The notes below the pieces were generated by a model. It searched no databases and was not told the DNA's origin. It saw only the letters and a program-made list of their open reading frames with translations. 64,000 nucleotides of DNA from RCC1774 sp050330855 (GTDB taxonomy: Bacteria > Cyanobacteriota > Cyanobacteriia > Thermosynechococcales > Thermosynechococcaceae). The stretch lies in assembly GCA_050330855.1 (NCBI GenBank), contig JBHJNL010000039.1, positions 67,006 through 131,005 on the forward strand, read 5' to 3'. Below are positions 46,895-55,927 of this stretch, piece by piece. The position numbers and the translations under genes were made by a program. Numbering within the stretch: the first letter of the stretch is position 1; each line of letters begins with the position of its first letter.

Positions 46895-47662
46895 TCATGT
46901 ATGGATGAAACGATAGCCTGCATCGTACTGATTTTGTTGGCGAAGATGTCCATATTTTTGATCCCAGACACGAGTCTCTAAATCTGCTTGCAAAGTTAAC
47001 AGCCCCTTTTGAAGTTCATCATCAGTGAGCTTGGCAAAAGATGAAATGCCATTGCGAATGTTGAGATCAAGGTAGAGTTCTGGACGCGACCAGCCGACGG
47101 CGGCAAACGCGTCTGACAGATCATTGGGGAGTGGGAAGGGCACGATGGCTACGTCTTTCTCTGTAATTGACTTCATCTCAGTGGTGAGGGTTGAGATGGG
47201 CAAAAAAGTAGTCTGTACATCTGAGGCAAATGAGGGGAAATACTCCGTGAGCCAGAAGTGGGTAATCATATCTGGATCATATGTGAACAGAATTATCTGC
47301 CCTGCAATTCTGTGAATTTCTTGCAAGGCTTGTCGGTAGCTTTGGAAGTGGTGGAAGGCAAGCATGACAATGGCTGCATCCACCGATTGATCTGGCAAGG
47401 ATAAGGTCTCTGCCGAGGCATCTATCCATTGAATATTAGGGTGAGAGATCGCCTGCCTCCGCATGATTTTAGACGGTTCAACGGCTAGAACATGGTATCC
47501 CTGATCAGCAAGAATTTGAGCATAGGAGCCTGTGCCAGCCCCAATGTCGGCAACGATAGTAGCCTGTGAAGGTTTCAAGAGATCTAAGAGTTTTGAGGCA
47601 ATGCGTGGATCGCTTTTTCTAGTTTGGGCATAGGTTCGCCCAATTTTGTTGTAAAGTGCCAT
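46895..47662 (-). CDS. Class I SAM-dependent methyltransferase
   Basis: 255 aa. SAM motif I VADIGAGTGSYAQIL (~residues 38-52), acidic end of beta-2 in VLAVEPSKIMRRQA, then DASAETLSLPDQSVDAAIVMLAFHHF. This UbiE/Tam-like pattern suits a small-molecule methyltransferase; the substrate is unknown. It lies 24 bp after the PBP4-like gene in the same direction and may share its transcript. Confidence 0.8.
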   Translation of the reverse strand: MALYNKIGRTYAQTRKSDPRIASKLLDLLKPSQATIVADIGAGTGSYAQILADQGYHVLAVEPSKIMRRQAISHPNIQWIDASAETLSLPDQSVDAAIVMLAFHHFQSYRQALQEIHRIAGQIILFTYDPDMITHFWLTEYFPSFASDVQTTFLPISTLTTEMKSITEKDVAIVPFPLPNDLSDAFAAVGWSRPELYLDLNIRNGISSFAKLTDDELQKGLLTLQADLETRVWDQKYGHLRQQNQYDAGYRFIHT

Positions 47663-47686
47663 TCCTGTTTCTGTTCACACGATGAT

Positions 47687-48970
47687 CTAGCTGTCAATGG
47701 ACACCCTCTGGTTTCGATTTGGATCACCAAACTGATGGGTTTGACGCGGAGGAGACCACACGGATGACACAGGCGCGCCCCAGCGCTGACTGAGGGTTTG
47801 GAGAAAGCGATCCTGTTCTTCGCGAAAGCCCTCTGTATTGTAGCGGGGGCCACCGTTGATGATGGTGAACCAGACCAGGCCATATTTCTGCGTTGGCAGC
47901 ACCCCAGCTAAAGCGCTAACGTTCCATAGCGTGCCGGTCTTAACAACGGTCTCTGCAGGAAGAGTGCGCTCTTTAATGGTGCCGAGATCGCGACCCGCTA
48001 CCGGGAAGATATCAGCCACCGTCAAGTTATGTGGCCTAAGCTGATGCTCAATTGCCTGCAACAGTCCCACGACCACGCGAGGAGACAGGCGATTCTCTTG
48101 CCCCAGACCTGATCCGTTCCTAAGTAGAACTTCCTTCACCGGCAGATTCCCAGCCGTGGCTCTTTGAACCACAACGGAGGCTCCGCCCATCATTTGTGCA
48201 AGCTGATCGGCAATATGGTTATTACTGTGGACATTCAGTTGTTTCAAAATTTCTAGCATTGGCAGCGATTGATGCCGCACAATGACTTTGCCCTGCGGTC
48301 TTGAACTTGCTGTTGTAATTCTGCCCTTCAAGGTAATTTGGGGTTTTGGAACAGCCACCGTACCTAGATTGTACTTCGGGTATTTTGGGTCGCCCGGTAA
48401 CACCTGAGCATTGAAGCCATTGAGCAATAGCTGCCCAGCCTGTTGTGGATCGTTCTGAAATTCCATGATGAAGGGACCAGAAATTACCAAGTTTCCGGCA
48501 ATTTGACGAATTCCCAATTGATTGAGAGTGTGGGCCAGCCCGATGGCTTCTCCACCCACAAATAGCGGATCGTTACCTCCATGAATAATGAGATCGCCTT
48601 GGAGCGTTCCCTGCTGAATCGGTCCAGTGACGCTGACTTCAGTCACAAATTGGTGATCGAGTTTCCAGGTTTTGAGGGCGGCTAAGGTGGTGGCAATTTT
48701 GGTCAAAGAGGCACCCGATAAAGGTTCCTCGGCCCCGTGAGCAGCCAAGAGTTGGTCAGAGGTCTGTAGCCAAATGCCTTGAGTGCTTGGCGAAAAACCC
48801 TCTTTCTTGAGGGTCTCAAGATAGGTGTCGATGATGGTGGCTAGCTCCGGATCGGGCCGATTAATCATCAGCAAATCAAGGGGCTGCTCAATTTTGGCGG
48901 TGGGGGGCTGAAAAATCTTGGCGGTGTCTAGCCACAGGGGCAAAAGACCCAAACTAAGCAGGTGCAGCAT
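47687..48970 (-). CDS. D-alanyl-D-alanine carboxypeptidase/endopeptidase, PBP4 type (peptidase S13)
   Basis: 427 aa. Catalytic motifs of the penicillin-binding fold are complete: SxxK in GASLTKIATT, SxN in VHSNNHIADQL, and KTG in VVKTGTLWNVSALAG. The N-terminal hydrophobic stretch (MLHLLSLGLLPLWL) is a signal peptide or anchor. It trims or cuts peptidoglycan crosslinks in the periplasm. An inserted region between SxxK and SxN (FVGGEAIGLAHTL...) is typical for S13 enzymes. Confidence 0.9.
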   Translation of the reverse strand: MLHLLSLGLLPLWLDTAKIFQPPTAKIEQPLDLLMINRPDPELATIIDTYLETLKKEGFSPSTQGIWLQTSDQLLAAHGAEEPLSGASLTKIATTLAALKTWKLDHQFVTEVSVTGPIQQGTLQGDLIIHGGNDPLFVGGEAIGLAHTLNQLGIRQIAGNLVISGPFIMEFQNDPQQAGQLLLNGFNAQVLPGDPKYPKYNLGTVAVPKPQITLKGRITTASSRPQGKVIVRHQSLPMLEILKQLNVHSNNHIADQLAQMMGGASVVVQRATAGNLPVKEVLLRNGSGLGQENRLSPRVVVGLLQAIEHQLRPHNLTVADIFPVAGRDLGTIKERTLPAETVVKTGTLWNVSALAGVLPTQKYGLVWFTIINGGPRYNTEGFREEQDRFLQTLSQRWGAPVSSVWSPPRQTHQFGDPNRNQRVSIDS

Positions 48971-49091
48971 ATTTGCACTAGGGATGAGGTTAAGGCTTTA
49001 TTCAAGCATTGATTGGCTAAGGCGTCATTCGGGTCTGGTTTTGACGGTAAGATGCCTTGTATCTTTTCGGTAACAGGCAAGGCAAACAGGG

Positions 49092-50021
49092 ATGAAAGTA
49101 GGACTCAAGGAAACATGTCTTTTTGGTGCGATCGCACTCTCTTTCACTGCATGTACCGGCCAGCCGGTCGAAAACAAAGGTAGTGAAACAAAGGCACAAA
49201 ATGCTGAGGCACCGCTGGTGATTGGAGCCATCCCTGATCAAGACCCTGAAAAGGTGCAGCGGCTTTCAGGGAAGCTGGTGGCCTATCTGAAGACAGAATT
49301 TCAGGTACCCGTAACGTTTCAGCCCGTTACCGATTATGCCGCAGCAGTGACCGCCTTCAAGGTCGGTGATTTAGATCTGGTCTGGTTTGGTGGCCTCACG
49401 GGGGTTCAGGCGCGGCTGCAGGTCAAAGATGCTCAGGCCATTGCCCAGCGAGATATTGATGAAAAATTTCAAAGCGTTTTTATCGCCAATGCCAAGAGCG
49501 GCCTCAAACTCTTCAAAGAGACGAACCAGCTAACGACGCTCAAAAATCACACCTTTACCTTTGGCAGTGAATCTTCAACATCAGGGCGGTTGATGCCCCA
49601 GTATTTTATACAAGAGGCGGGCATGACCCTTGATGACTTCAAAGGGAAGGTCGGTTTTTCCAGTAATCACGATGCCACCCTTAAGCTAGTGGAAGCTGGT
49701 ACCTATGACGCCGGCGCCCTCAACTCCCAGGTGTGGGACAGTCGAGTTAAAGAAGGGGACGTCGACCAAAAGAAGGTCACGGTGCTGTGGCGAACACCGC
49801 CCTACTACGATTATCATTGGGTTGTGAGGCCTGATGTTGAGACGCGCTATGGGGCAGGCTTTACGAAGAAACTGCAAACTGCGCTGACGAGCCTTAATCC
49901 CGAGGTGCCTGAACAGAAAGAAATTTTAGAGTTGTTTGGGGCTGAGAAATTTATTCCCACTGAGAATAAAAACTATGCCCAGATTGAGAAAATTGGTCGT
50001 CAGATCGGCAAGATTCAGTAA
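49092..50021 (+). CDS. ABC transporter substrate-binding lipoprotein, phosphonate/selenate type
   Basis: 309 aa. Signal with a lipobox ending SFTAC (Cys ~20), so a lipid-anchored periplasmic protein. The body is PhnD-like: VIGAIPDQDPEKVQRL, VTDYAAAVTAFKVGDLDLVWFGG, and TFGSESSTSGRLMPQ. These blocks match proteins annotated as putative selenate binding proteins of a PhnD/PtxB-like family. Phosphonate, phosphite or another oxyanion are equally possible ligands. First gene of a three-gene import operon. A TGCCTTG/CAAGGCA stem (49053-49084) lies just before the ATG. Confidence 0.85.
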   Translation: MKVGLKETCLFGAIALSFTACTGQPVENKGSETKAQNAEAPLVIGAIPDQDPEKVQRLSGKLVAYLKTEFQVPVTFQPVTDYAAAVTAFKVGDLDLVWFGGLTGVQARLQVKDAQAIAQRDIDEKFQSVFIANAKSGLKLFKETNQLTTLKNHTFTFGSESSTSGRLMPQYFIQEAGMTLDDFKGKVGFSSNHDATLKLVEAGTYDAGALNSQVWDSRVKEGDVDQKKVTVLWRTPPYYDYHWVVRPDVETRYGAGFTKKLQTALTSLNPEVPEQKEILELFGAEKFIPTENKNYAQIEKIGRQIGKIQ

Positions 50022-50038
50022 TGCGCCATGATTGAGTC

Positions 50039-50791
50039 ATGAATAGCCCCCTCTTTCATGCAGATCGCATCTCTTATCAGTTTGGAGCGTTGACGGCCCT
50101 CAGCGAGATCAAATTTTCTATTGATGCTGGGGAACGGGTTGCCCTGATTGGTCCCAGTGGCGCAGGCAAAAGTACGCTCCTGAATTTGCTCAATGGAACG
50201 CTCGTCCCTTCAACCGGACAGATAACCATTCTTGGGAGTCATTTGGGGTGGCTCCGCTCCCAGAGTCGGCGACGGATCCAGCGGCAAATTGGCACTATCT
50301 ATCAGCAGCACCATCTCGTGCCCCAGCTTTCTGTGATTCACAACATCAATGCAGGGCATTTGGGACGTTGGTCATTGCTAAAGGCCGCTGGGTCATTGCT
50401 GTGGCCGCAGCAGGTTGATGTCGCTACACAGGTGCTAAAGCAGGTGGGGCTAGACGGCAGGCTCTATAATCGGACCGATCAGCTCTCTGGCGGCCAACAG
50501 CAGCGGGTGGCGCTGGCGCGGGTCTTGGTCCAGAATCCCCTCGCAATTTTGGCTGATGAACCCATTGCCAGCCTTGATCCAGCCCGGTCCCATGATTTGA
50601 TGGCGTTGCTGCGCAATTTAACAGAAACCACGGGCAAAACCCTGGTGGTGAGTCTGCATGATATTGAGTTCGCCTTCGAGTATTGCACTCGTTTGCTGGG
50701 GTTGCGGCAGGGACGGCTGCTGTTCGATGCCCCACCGGCTCAGGTCACCGATAAGATGATTGAAAGCCTCTACCAATTGTCTAATGCCTAG
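50039..50791 (+). CDS. ABC transporter ATP-binding protein, PhnC-like
   Basis: 250 aa. Walker A GPSGAGKST (~38-46), Q-loop region IGTIYQQHHLVPQLS, signature LSGGQQQRVALARVL, Walker B LAILADEPIASLDP and the switch His in VVSLHDIEFA. The HHLVPQLSV segment and overall layout fit PhnC. It starts 17 bp after the binding protein gene and overlaps the permease gene start. Confidence 0.9.
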   Translation: MNSPLFHADRISYQFGALTALSEIKFSIDAGERVALIGPSGAGKSTLLNLLNGTLVPSTGQITILGSHLGWLRSQSRRRIQRQIGTIYQQHHLVPQLSVIHNINAGHLGRWSLLKAAGSLLWPQQVDVATQVLKQVGLDGRLYNRTDQLSGGQQQRVALARVLVQNPLAILADEPIASLDPARSHDLMALLRNLTETTGKTLVVSLHDIEFAFEYCTRLLGLRQGRLLFDAPPAQVTDKMIESLYQLSNA

Positions 50792-52592
50792 GAGCAGCCC
50801 TGAATCAAAGACTGAGCCACCTCGGTCGGGGGCTTCGACTCCGCTCAGTCCGGTTGACGGAGACGGTACAAACGCTTATTCCTCCAATGATTTAATGTCT
50901 GCCCCTGCTTCCCAGACAGTACCGTCGACCCACCCGGTATGGCGGACTCGACGATCGTTGTGGATTGGGGCCGTGGGAGTTGCGATCGCACTTTCCCTTA
51001 CCCAAGCCGGACTGCTCTCACCTGGAGCGATCATCAACGGGGGCGGCTTCCCCCAGTTTTGGGAGTTTTGGCTTGCCAGTCTGACCCCCGATCTCAGCGG
51101 TGAGTTCATTGGCATTATGGGTCGGGCCACGGGGGTTACCTTTGCCTATGCCGTTTGTGGCACGACCCTGAGTATCGGGTTTGGATTTTTCGGCGGCATC
51201 CTGGCTTCGGAAACTTGGTGGCGAACGGTTTTGCCACCCTCGGCGCGGAGTGGATGGCTAGGGCGACCCATTTGGATATTGATACGGGGACTGTTGGCCT
51301 TCCCTCGGGCTATACATGAGCTGATTTGGGGCTTGTTTTTCCTGAATATTTTTGGGATTGACCCGCTGGTGGCGGTGGTTGCGATCGCAATTCCCTTTAG
51401 CGCAATTGTGGCGAAAGTGTTCTCAGAAATTCTAGATGAAACCCCCCAGGAACCGCTCAATGCCCTCATTAACAGCGGGATAAATCCTGCCACCGCTTGG
51501 CTCTATGGCCTTTTACCCCAAGCCTTTCCGAACCTGCTTTCCTACGCGTCCTATCGCTTTGAATGTTCTTTACGATCCGCCGCCGTTTTAGGGGTGATTG
51601 GGGCCGGTGGCTTGGGCTATGAAATCTTACTGAGCCTCCAATCTCTGCGCTATCACCAGCTTTGGACCGGATTTTATGCCCTGATTCTTCTCAACGGTGC
51701 CGTGGATCTCTGGAGCGCTTGGATGCGGCGACGGATGGGTTTCACTAGCCGATTAGACCTCAATGCCCCCTCTGCCAATCGTGGAACAACCGTCACCACT
51801 CGGCCTGCTCAAGATTGGGGGCTACGCTTTTCTTGGGGCAGTACTGCCTTAGCGATACCGCTCTGTTTTAGCCTGCTCGGCATCGGCTGGGAGCGGCTGT
51901 GGTCCCCGCGTAGCCAACGGTTATTCACAGAAGTTGTGGCGACGGCTGTCCCGGCTTGGCCGAGTCCAGCGACGGTGCAGGAGCTACTTCATTTATCGAG
52001 TTTGACGCTATCGATGTCAATCGTTGCGATCTCTCTAGCGGGAATTGGGGGCATTCTTTTCTCCTTCCCTGCCGCACAGACCCGCTGGCAACCTCAGGTC
52101 AACCCATCCTGGAGAGCACTAATTCTATTCGGAGTCAGCCGTCTGATGCTGCTCATGAGTCGGGCGATTCCGGCCCCGATCTGGGCCTTAGTTTTTTTGT
52201 TTGTGCTCTTCCCTGGCGTATTGCCGGGGGCATTAGCGTTGGCGGTGCATAACTTTGGCATTCTGGGACGCCTGATGGCGGAGGTCAACGAAAATCTAGA
52301 TGATCGTCCTGGGCAATCTTTACGGGCCTTGGGGGCAACCTCTGGGCAGGTGATTTTGTATAGCACTCTACCGCAAAACTTGGGTCGGTTCTTAGCCTAC
52401 ATTGGCTACCGCTGGGAAGTGTGTCTGCGGGAAACCGTCATTGTCGGCTTAGTGGGTGCAGGCGGTCTGGGACGCCTCATGAGTGAGCAGTTGAGTAGCT
52501 TCGACTACGGGGGCTTAACGCTTACTCTAGGGTGCTTTGTACTGTTGACGTTTTTCGTTGATCTCGTTAGCCAAAGACTGCGCTCTGCGTAG
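50784..52592 (+). CDS. ABC transporter permease, tandem PhnE-like fusion
   Basis: 602 aa from ATG 50784 (overlapping the ATPase stop); MSAPAS about 40 codons later is an alternative start, as the intervening residues are Ser/Pro-rich. Two PhnE-like permease halves lie in one chain. Each has an EAA loop: SEILDETPQEPLNALINSGINP...LLPQAFPNLLSY (~225-265) and EVNENLDDRPGQSLRALGAT...TLPQNLGRFLAY (~505-545), each followed by RxE/C-SLR or WEVCLRET and a GAGGLGYE/GAGGLGRL motif. So one polypeptide can supply both halves of the membrane pore that is usually a homodimer. Confidence 0.85.
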   Translation: MPRSSPESKTEPPRSGASTPLSPVDGDGTNAYSSNDLMSAPASQTVPSTHPVWRTRRSLWIGAVGVAIALSLTQAGLLSPGAIINGGGFPQFWEFWLASLTPDLSGEFIGIMGRATGVTFAYAVCGTTLSIGFGFFGGILASETWWRTVLPPSARSGWLGRPIWILIRGLLAFPRAIHELIWGLFFLNIFGIDPLVAVVAIAIPFSAIVAKVFSEILDETPQEPLNALINSGINPATAWLYGLLPQAFPNLLSYASYRFECSLRSAAVLGVIGAGGLGYEILLSLQSLRYHQLWTGFYALILLNGAVDLWSAWMRRRMGFTSRLDLNAPSANRGTTVTTRPAQDWGLRFSWGSTALAIPLCFSLLGIGWERLWSPRSQRLFTEVVATAVPAWPSPATVQELLHLSSLTLSMSIVAISLAGIGGILFSFPAAQTRWQPQVNPSWRALILFGVSRLMLLMSRAIPAPIWALVFLFVLFPGVLPGALALAVHNFGILGRLMAEVNENLDDRPGQSLRALGATSGQVILYSTLPQNLGRFLAYIGYRWEVCLRETVIVGLVGAGGLGRLMSEQLSSFDYGGLTLTLGCFVLLTFFVDLVSQRLRSA

Positions 52593-52642
52593 CCAATGGC
52601 TTGAAGCACCACCCATCACCAACGCTGATGGAGCTGCTGCCT

Positions 52643-53365
52643 TCAAATTGAATTAGGGTCAACGCCCAATTCACGTAATTTAGCAGCTAATTTTTCAGCC
52701 TTTTCCCGTTCTTGCACCGTTTGTTCGCTACTCCATAGTAGTAAATTGCCATCGGTATCCCACCAGCGTAGCCAGTTGATAGTCTGTCCCAATCGTGGCC
52801 CTGACCAAGTCCCTAGAAAAAGCTGTAGTTCTGGAATCCACCAGCGCCCCTCTTCGTTGGCCCCCTGCAAATGATATTTTCCATCCTGCCAACACCGTAC
52901 TTCTAGGCTAGGTTCGTAGGGGTCATAGGTTACGTAGGTGGGCACCTGCAGAATATGCTCATAGAAATAGAGCTTGCCGTAGGGAGGTGTTGAACGAATC
53001 GAAAGTTCTCCGCCCTCTGTTTCAGAGAGGAACTCCATCACTACGGCTACTGGATCACCCTGCAGGTGAGGGGTATAGCTCCGGCGAATCTCGTCTGCAG
53101 CGACAGGATGCACCTGGGGAATATAAAACCAGTCAGGAGCCTTGACCACTACTTTCTTATTGACGTTAGCGACTAAGCCAAAGTTTGTCCCCACAAGCAT
53201 CTGAGGTTGAATAAAGTCTGCGGCTCCTAATGCATCGGTTAAGGCTGCTGCGAGGGCGGGTTGCTGAATATTTTCCACAGGATCGTCGGGCAAGGAGGTA
53301 TCGGCTGGCAGTGCTTCCCAAGTGACCTTCGGGGTAGTTTGGGGCGGTTTTATCTGTAGAACCAT
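52643..53365 (-). CDS. Uma2-like protein, divergent form
   Basis: 240 aa. It aligns in pattern with cyanobacterial Uma2/DUF820 proteins (KAPDWFYIPQVHP, VVMEFLSETEGGELS, YGKLYFYEHILQVPTYVTYDP) and has a helical tail EQTVQEREKAEKLAAKLRELGVDP commonly appended in this subgroup. KAPDW and EFLS keep the predicted nuclease acidic residues. Function unknown. Convergent with the ABC permease gene. Confidence 0.8.
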   Translation of the reverse strand: MVLQIKPPQTTPKVTWEALPADTSLPDDPVENIQQPALAAALTDALGAADFIQPQMLVGTNFGLVANVNKKVVVKAPDWFYIPQVHPVAADEIRRSYTPHLQGDPVAVVMEFLSETEGGELSIRSTPPYGKLYFYEHILQVPTYVTYDPYEPSLEVRCWQDGKYHLQGANEEGRWWIPELQLFLGTWSGPRLGQTINWLRWWDTDGNLLLWSSEQTVQEREKAEKLAAKLRELGVDPNSI

Positions 53366-53457
53366 GGCGCGGTATCCTAATCGTGCGGCGCTGCCCCCAT
53401 CATACTCAGATGTTGGGTTGATCGAGTTGCGATCGCTGAGTTTACTGACGATCTACC

Positions 53458-54060
53458 CTATTCATCTTTGACAAATGTTGTTAGCAGAACTGGCCCAAGC
53501 AAATAGTGGTGGCCGATACATTGAAGATGACTCTTCAATCCCATGCTTTCCCGTTCTTGGGTGCTATAAAACTGCATCTTCGCAACCGAAGACTGCGGAA
53601 ATAACGTTCCACAGGGTGTTGTGTAGTCCACTAAATAAAACCGGCCCTGGGGCTGCAGCACTCGATGAACTTCTGCAAATACCCGGAGAGGATTAGGGTA
53701 ATGCAAAAAGCTAATGGTGCTGAACACCGCCTCGAACTGCGAGTTTTCCATCGGGAGGGTATGGCTAACCCCGCGGACAAACCGAAGTTGGTCACCATGA
53801 CGATTGCTGCTACGGGCTTGCTCTAGCATTTCAGGCGAGAGATCTAGCCCTGTTCCCTGAATCTGTGGGTAGGCTTGAGCGAGGCGATTGAGTAAGCGCC
53901 CGGTGCCGCAGCCCACATCAAGAATATGGGCTGACTCAGAGATCTGCACATAGTCCAGCAGCCGCAGATGAATGGCTTGGTAAAAGACAGAGGGCAGTAG
54001 CCAGTCATAGCTGGGTGCCCAACGATCGAAGAGTTGGGTTTTCGCGGTCAGTGTGTCCAT
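53458..54060 (-). CDS. Class I SAM-dependent methyltransferase
   Basis: 200 aa. SAM motif I HILDVGCGTGRLLNRLA (~residues 44-60), TGLDLSPEMLEQAR for motif II and FEAVFSTISFLHYPNP for the post-II region. Methyltransf_11 type; no hint to the substrate. Stands alone, divergent from the CsgG-like gene. Confidence 0.8.
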   Translation of the reverse strand: MDTLTAKTQLFDRWAPSYDWLLPSVFYQAIHLRLLDYVQISESAHILDVGCGTGRLLNRLAQAYPQIQGTGLDLSPEMLEQARSSNRHGDQLRFVRGVSHTLPMENSQFEAVFSTISFLHYPNPLRVFAEVHRVLQPQGRFYLVDYTTPCGTLFPQSSVAKMQFYSTQERESMGLKSHLQCIGHHYLLGPVLLTTFVKDE

Positions 54061-54149
54061 ATACTACGCCGATGGAACGACAGGTGCGGTATCACTGTCT
54101 ATATATGATGACGCATCTAGACTAAAAAATCAGTTTGGGAGATTTTGGT

Positions 54150-54806
54150 ATGACCACTTACTTATCGGCTCGGCTTGCGCTTGGCGCATTGCTGCTGACG
54201 GGTTCGATCTTGCCTCCTGTTATACGCCCTGCGATCGCACAGCAAGTCCCCATTGGCCGTCAACAGGTTGCGGTCCTCGATTTTAGCTATAACAATACGC
54301 AATCGCCCTACTATGCCTCTTATCAAACAGTAGGGGTGTCAAAGGGCGTTAGCGTCAAGATTACTGAAGCCTTAGACGCTGATAGAACCTATCGAACTAT
54401 AGACCAAAGCCGGGTTGAGCAGACGCTGAAGACCTTGAACTTAAGTGGTCCCTTGAGCACTGCAGATGCGATCAAGGTGGGTAAGGCGGTGGGTGCTGAT
54501 ATTGTCCTCACCGGAACGATTTCTAAATTTGAAGCGGGACCAAAATGTTCGGGGTCTTCTAGTGATTGTGCGGCGACAACGGCCCAGGTTGCCATAGAAA
54601 CCCAGGTGATTGAGACCGCTTCAGGTAATGTGGCAACCCGTCAGAGCGATGCCAACATGACGCGTTCAGGATCTGGGAGCAGTACTAATACGGTTTTAGA
54701 TGAAGTGGTGGATCAGGCAATCGCAAATATAGTGGATGGCCTCACCGACAATACTGATCGCGTTGAGTTTCGTCGCAGCATCACCCCTTGGGGGACGAGC
54801 TTCTGA
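54150..54806 (+). CDS. CsgG/HfaB-family exported protein
   Basis: 218 aa from ATG 54150; a TTG five codons earlier is possible but unlikely. An N-terminal signal peptide ends near AIAQQ (~residue 32). The core VAVLDFSYNN, RTIDQSRVEQTLKTLNLSG, DAIKVGKAVGADIVLTGTISKF is the CsgG/LpoB-like periplasmic fold. True CsgG forms an outer-membrane curli pore and carries a lipobox cysteine, which is absent here, so a periplasmic or outer-membrane-linked accessory role is more likely. 43 bp before the adenosine kinase gene. Confidence 0.75.
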   Translation: MTTYLSARLALGALLLTGSILPPVIRPAIAQQVPIGRQQVAVLDFSYNNTQSPYYASYQTVGVSKGVSVKITEALDADRTYRTIDQSRVEQTLKTLNLSGPLSTADAIKVGKAVGADIVLTGTISKFEAGPKCSGSSSDCAATTAQVAIETQVIETASGNVATRQSDANMTRSGSGSSTNTVLDEVVDQAIANIVDGLTDNTDRVEFRRSITPWGTSF

Positions 54807-54849
54807 ATCGATTACAATCTTAAAGATTTTCTTGATGCGCAGGAGCGAT

Positions 54850-55839
54850 ATGACACAGTACAACGTTTATGGTCTGGGTAATGCCCTTGTTGATATTGAA
54901 TGCGAGGTCAAGCCGGAACTTCTAGCCGAGCTGGGCATTGATAAAGGGGTCATGACGCTCATTGATGAAGATCATCAGCATAAGATTCTGGCGAGCCTGA
55001 ACAGCCATCCCCTCAAGCGGGCGTCGGGGGGATCTGCGGCCAACACTATGATTGCCGTCAACCAGTTTGGGGGTAAGTCTTTCTATTCTTGTAAAGTTGC
55101 CAATGACGAAGCAGGCCAGTTTTATCTGTCGGACCTGTTGACCTGTGGCGTTGATACCAATTTGAAACCCGATGCCCTTGACGAGGGTGTGACGGGGAAG
55201 TGTTTAGTCTTTGTTACCCCCGATGCAGATCGCTCGATGACAACATTTTTGGGTATTTCAGGGGGGCTGTCAGAGGTTGAGTTGGATACAGATGCGATCG
55301 CATCTGCCCAATACACTTACATGGAAGGCTACCTCGTCACTGGACCGGACTCCAAAGCTGCGGCCATCAAGGCGCGAGAGGTGGCAAAGGCAGCCGGTCA
55401 GAAAGTGTCTTTAACGCTGTCAGATTTCAACATGGTGAAGTTCTTCAAGGAAGGGCTGATTGAGATGATTGGCCCCGGCGTTGACTTTCTGTTTGCCAAC
55501 GAAAGCGAAGCCCTCGGTATGGCCGACACAGAAGACTTTGGCACAGCAGTAGAGCACTTCAAAACCCTAGCGACTTGTTTTGCCATTACCCGTGGCCCTG
55601 ATGGTTCCGTGATATTTGACGGCGAACAGCTCCTTGAAATCGATCCGCTCCCAGTGAAGGCCGTCGATACCGTGGGCGCGGGGGACATGTATGCGGGGGC
55701 AGTCCTGTATGGCATCACCAATGGCATGAGCTTTGCAGATGCCGGTCGTCTCGGCTCGTTGGCCGCAGCGCGATTGGTCACAAACCTTGGCCCTCGCATG
55801 GAAACAGAAGCAACACGGGCACTGCTAGACGCCATTTAA
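54850..55839 (+). CDS. PfkB family carbohydrate kinase, adenosine kinase-like
   Basis: 329 aa from ATG 54850 with AGGAG upstream; longer in-frame starts reach back over the CsgG-like gene and are unlikely. N-terminal YNVYGLGNALVDIECEV, RASGGSAANTMIAVNQFGG and C-terminal DTVGAGDMYAGA (anion hole and catalytic Asp) are the PfkB signatures. The overall pattern is that of cyanobacterial adenosine kinases, which recycle adenosine from SAM-dependent methylation. Confidence 0.9.
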   Translation: MTQYNVYGLGNALVDIECEVKPELLAELGIDKGVMTLIDEDHQHKILASLNSHPLKRASGGSAANTMIAVNQFGGKSFYSCKVANDEAGQFYLSDLLTCGVDTNLKPDALDEGVTGKCLVFVTPDADRSMTTFLGISGGLSEVELDTDAIASAQYTYMEGYLVTGPDSKAAAIKAREVAKAAGQKVSLTLSDFNMVKFFKEGLIEMIGPGVDFLFANESEALGMADTEDFGTAVEHFKTLATCFAITRGPDGSVIFDGEQLLEIDPLPVKAVDTVGAGDMYAGAVLYGITNGMSFADAGRLGSLAAARLVTNLGPRMETEATRALLDAI

Positions 55840-55927
55840 CGTTACAGTCAGCGGGTCGTTTGTTCTGGATTGTTTCGCCAGTAACTGCCGTACCCGCTGC
55901 AATAGCTTCCGTAATGCTCTGACATTG

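Noticed and set aside
49041..49064. TTGACG followed by TATCTT as a promoter of the ABC operon
   Set aside because: Spacer is only 13 bp, too short for a sigma-70 type promoter.
54736..54849. N-terminal extension of the adenosine kinase-like gene by 38 codons
   Set aside because: It would overlap the end of the CsgG-like gene; ATG 54850 has AGGAG and gives the usual family start.
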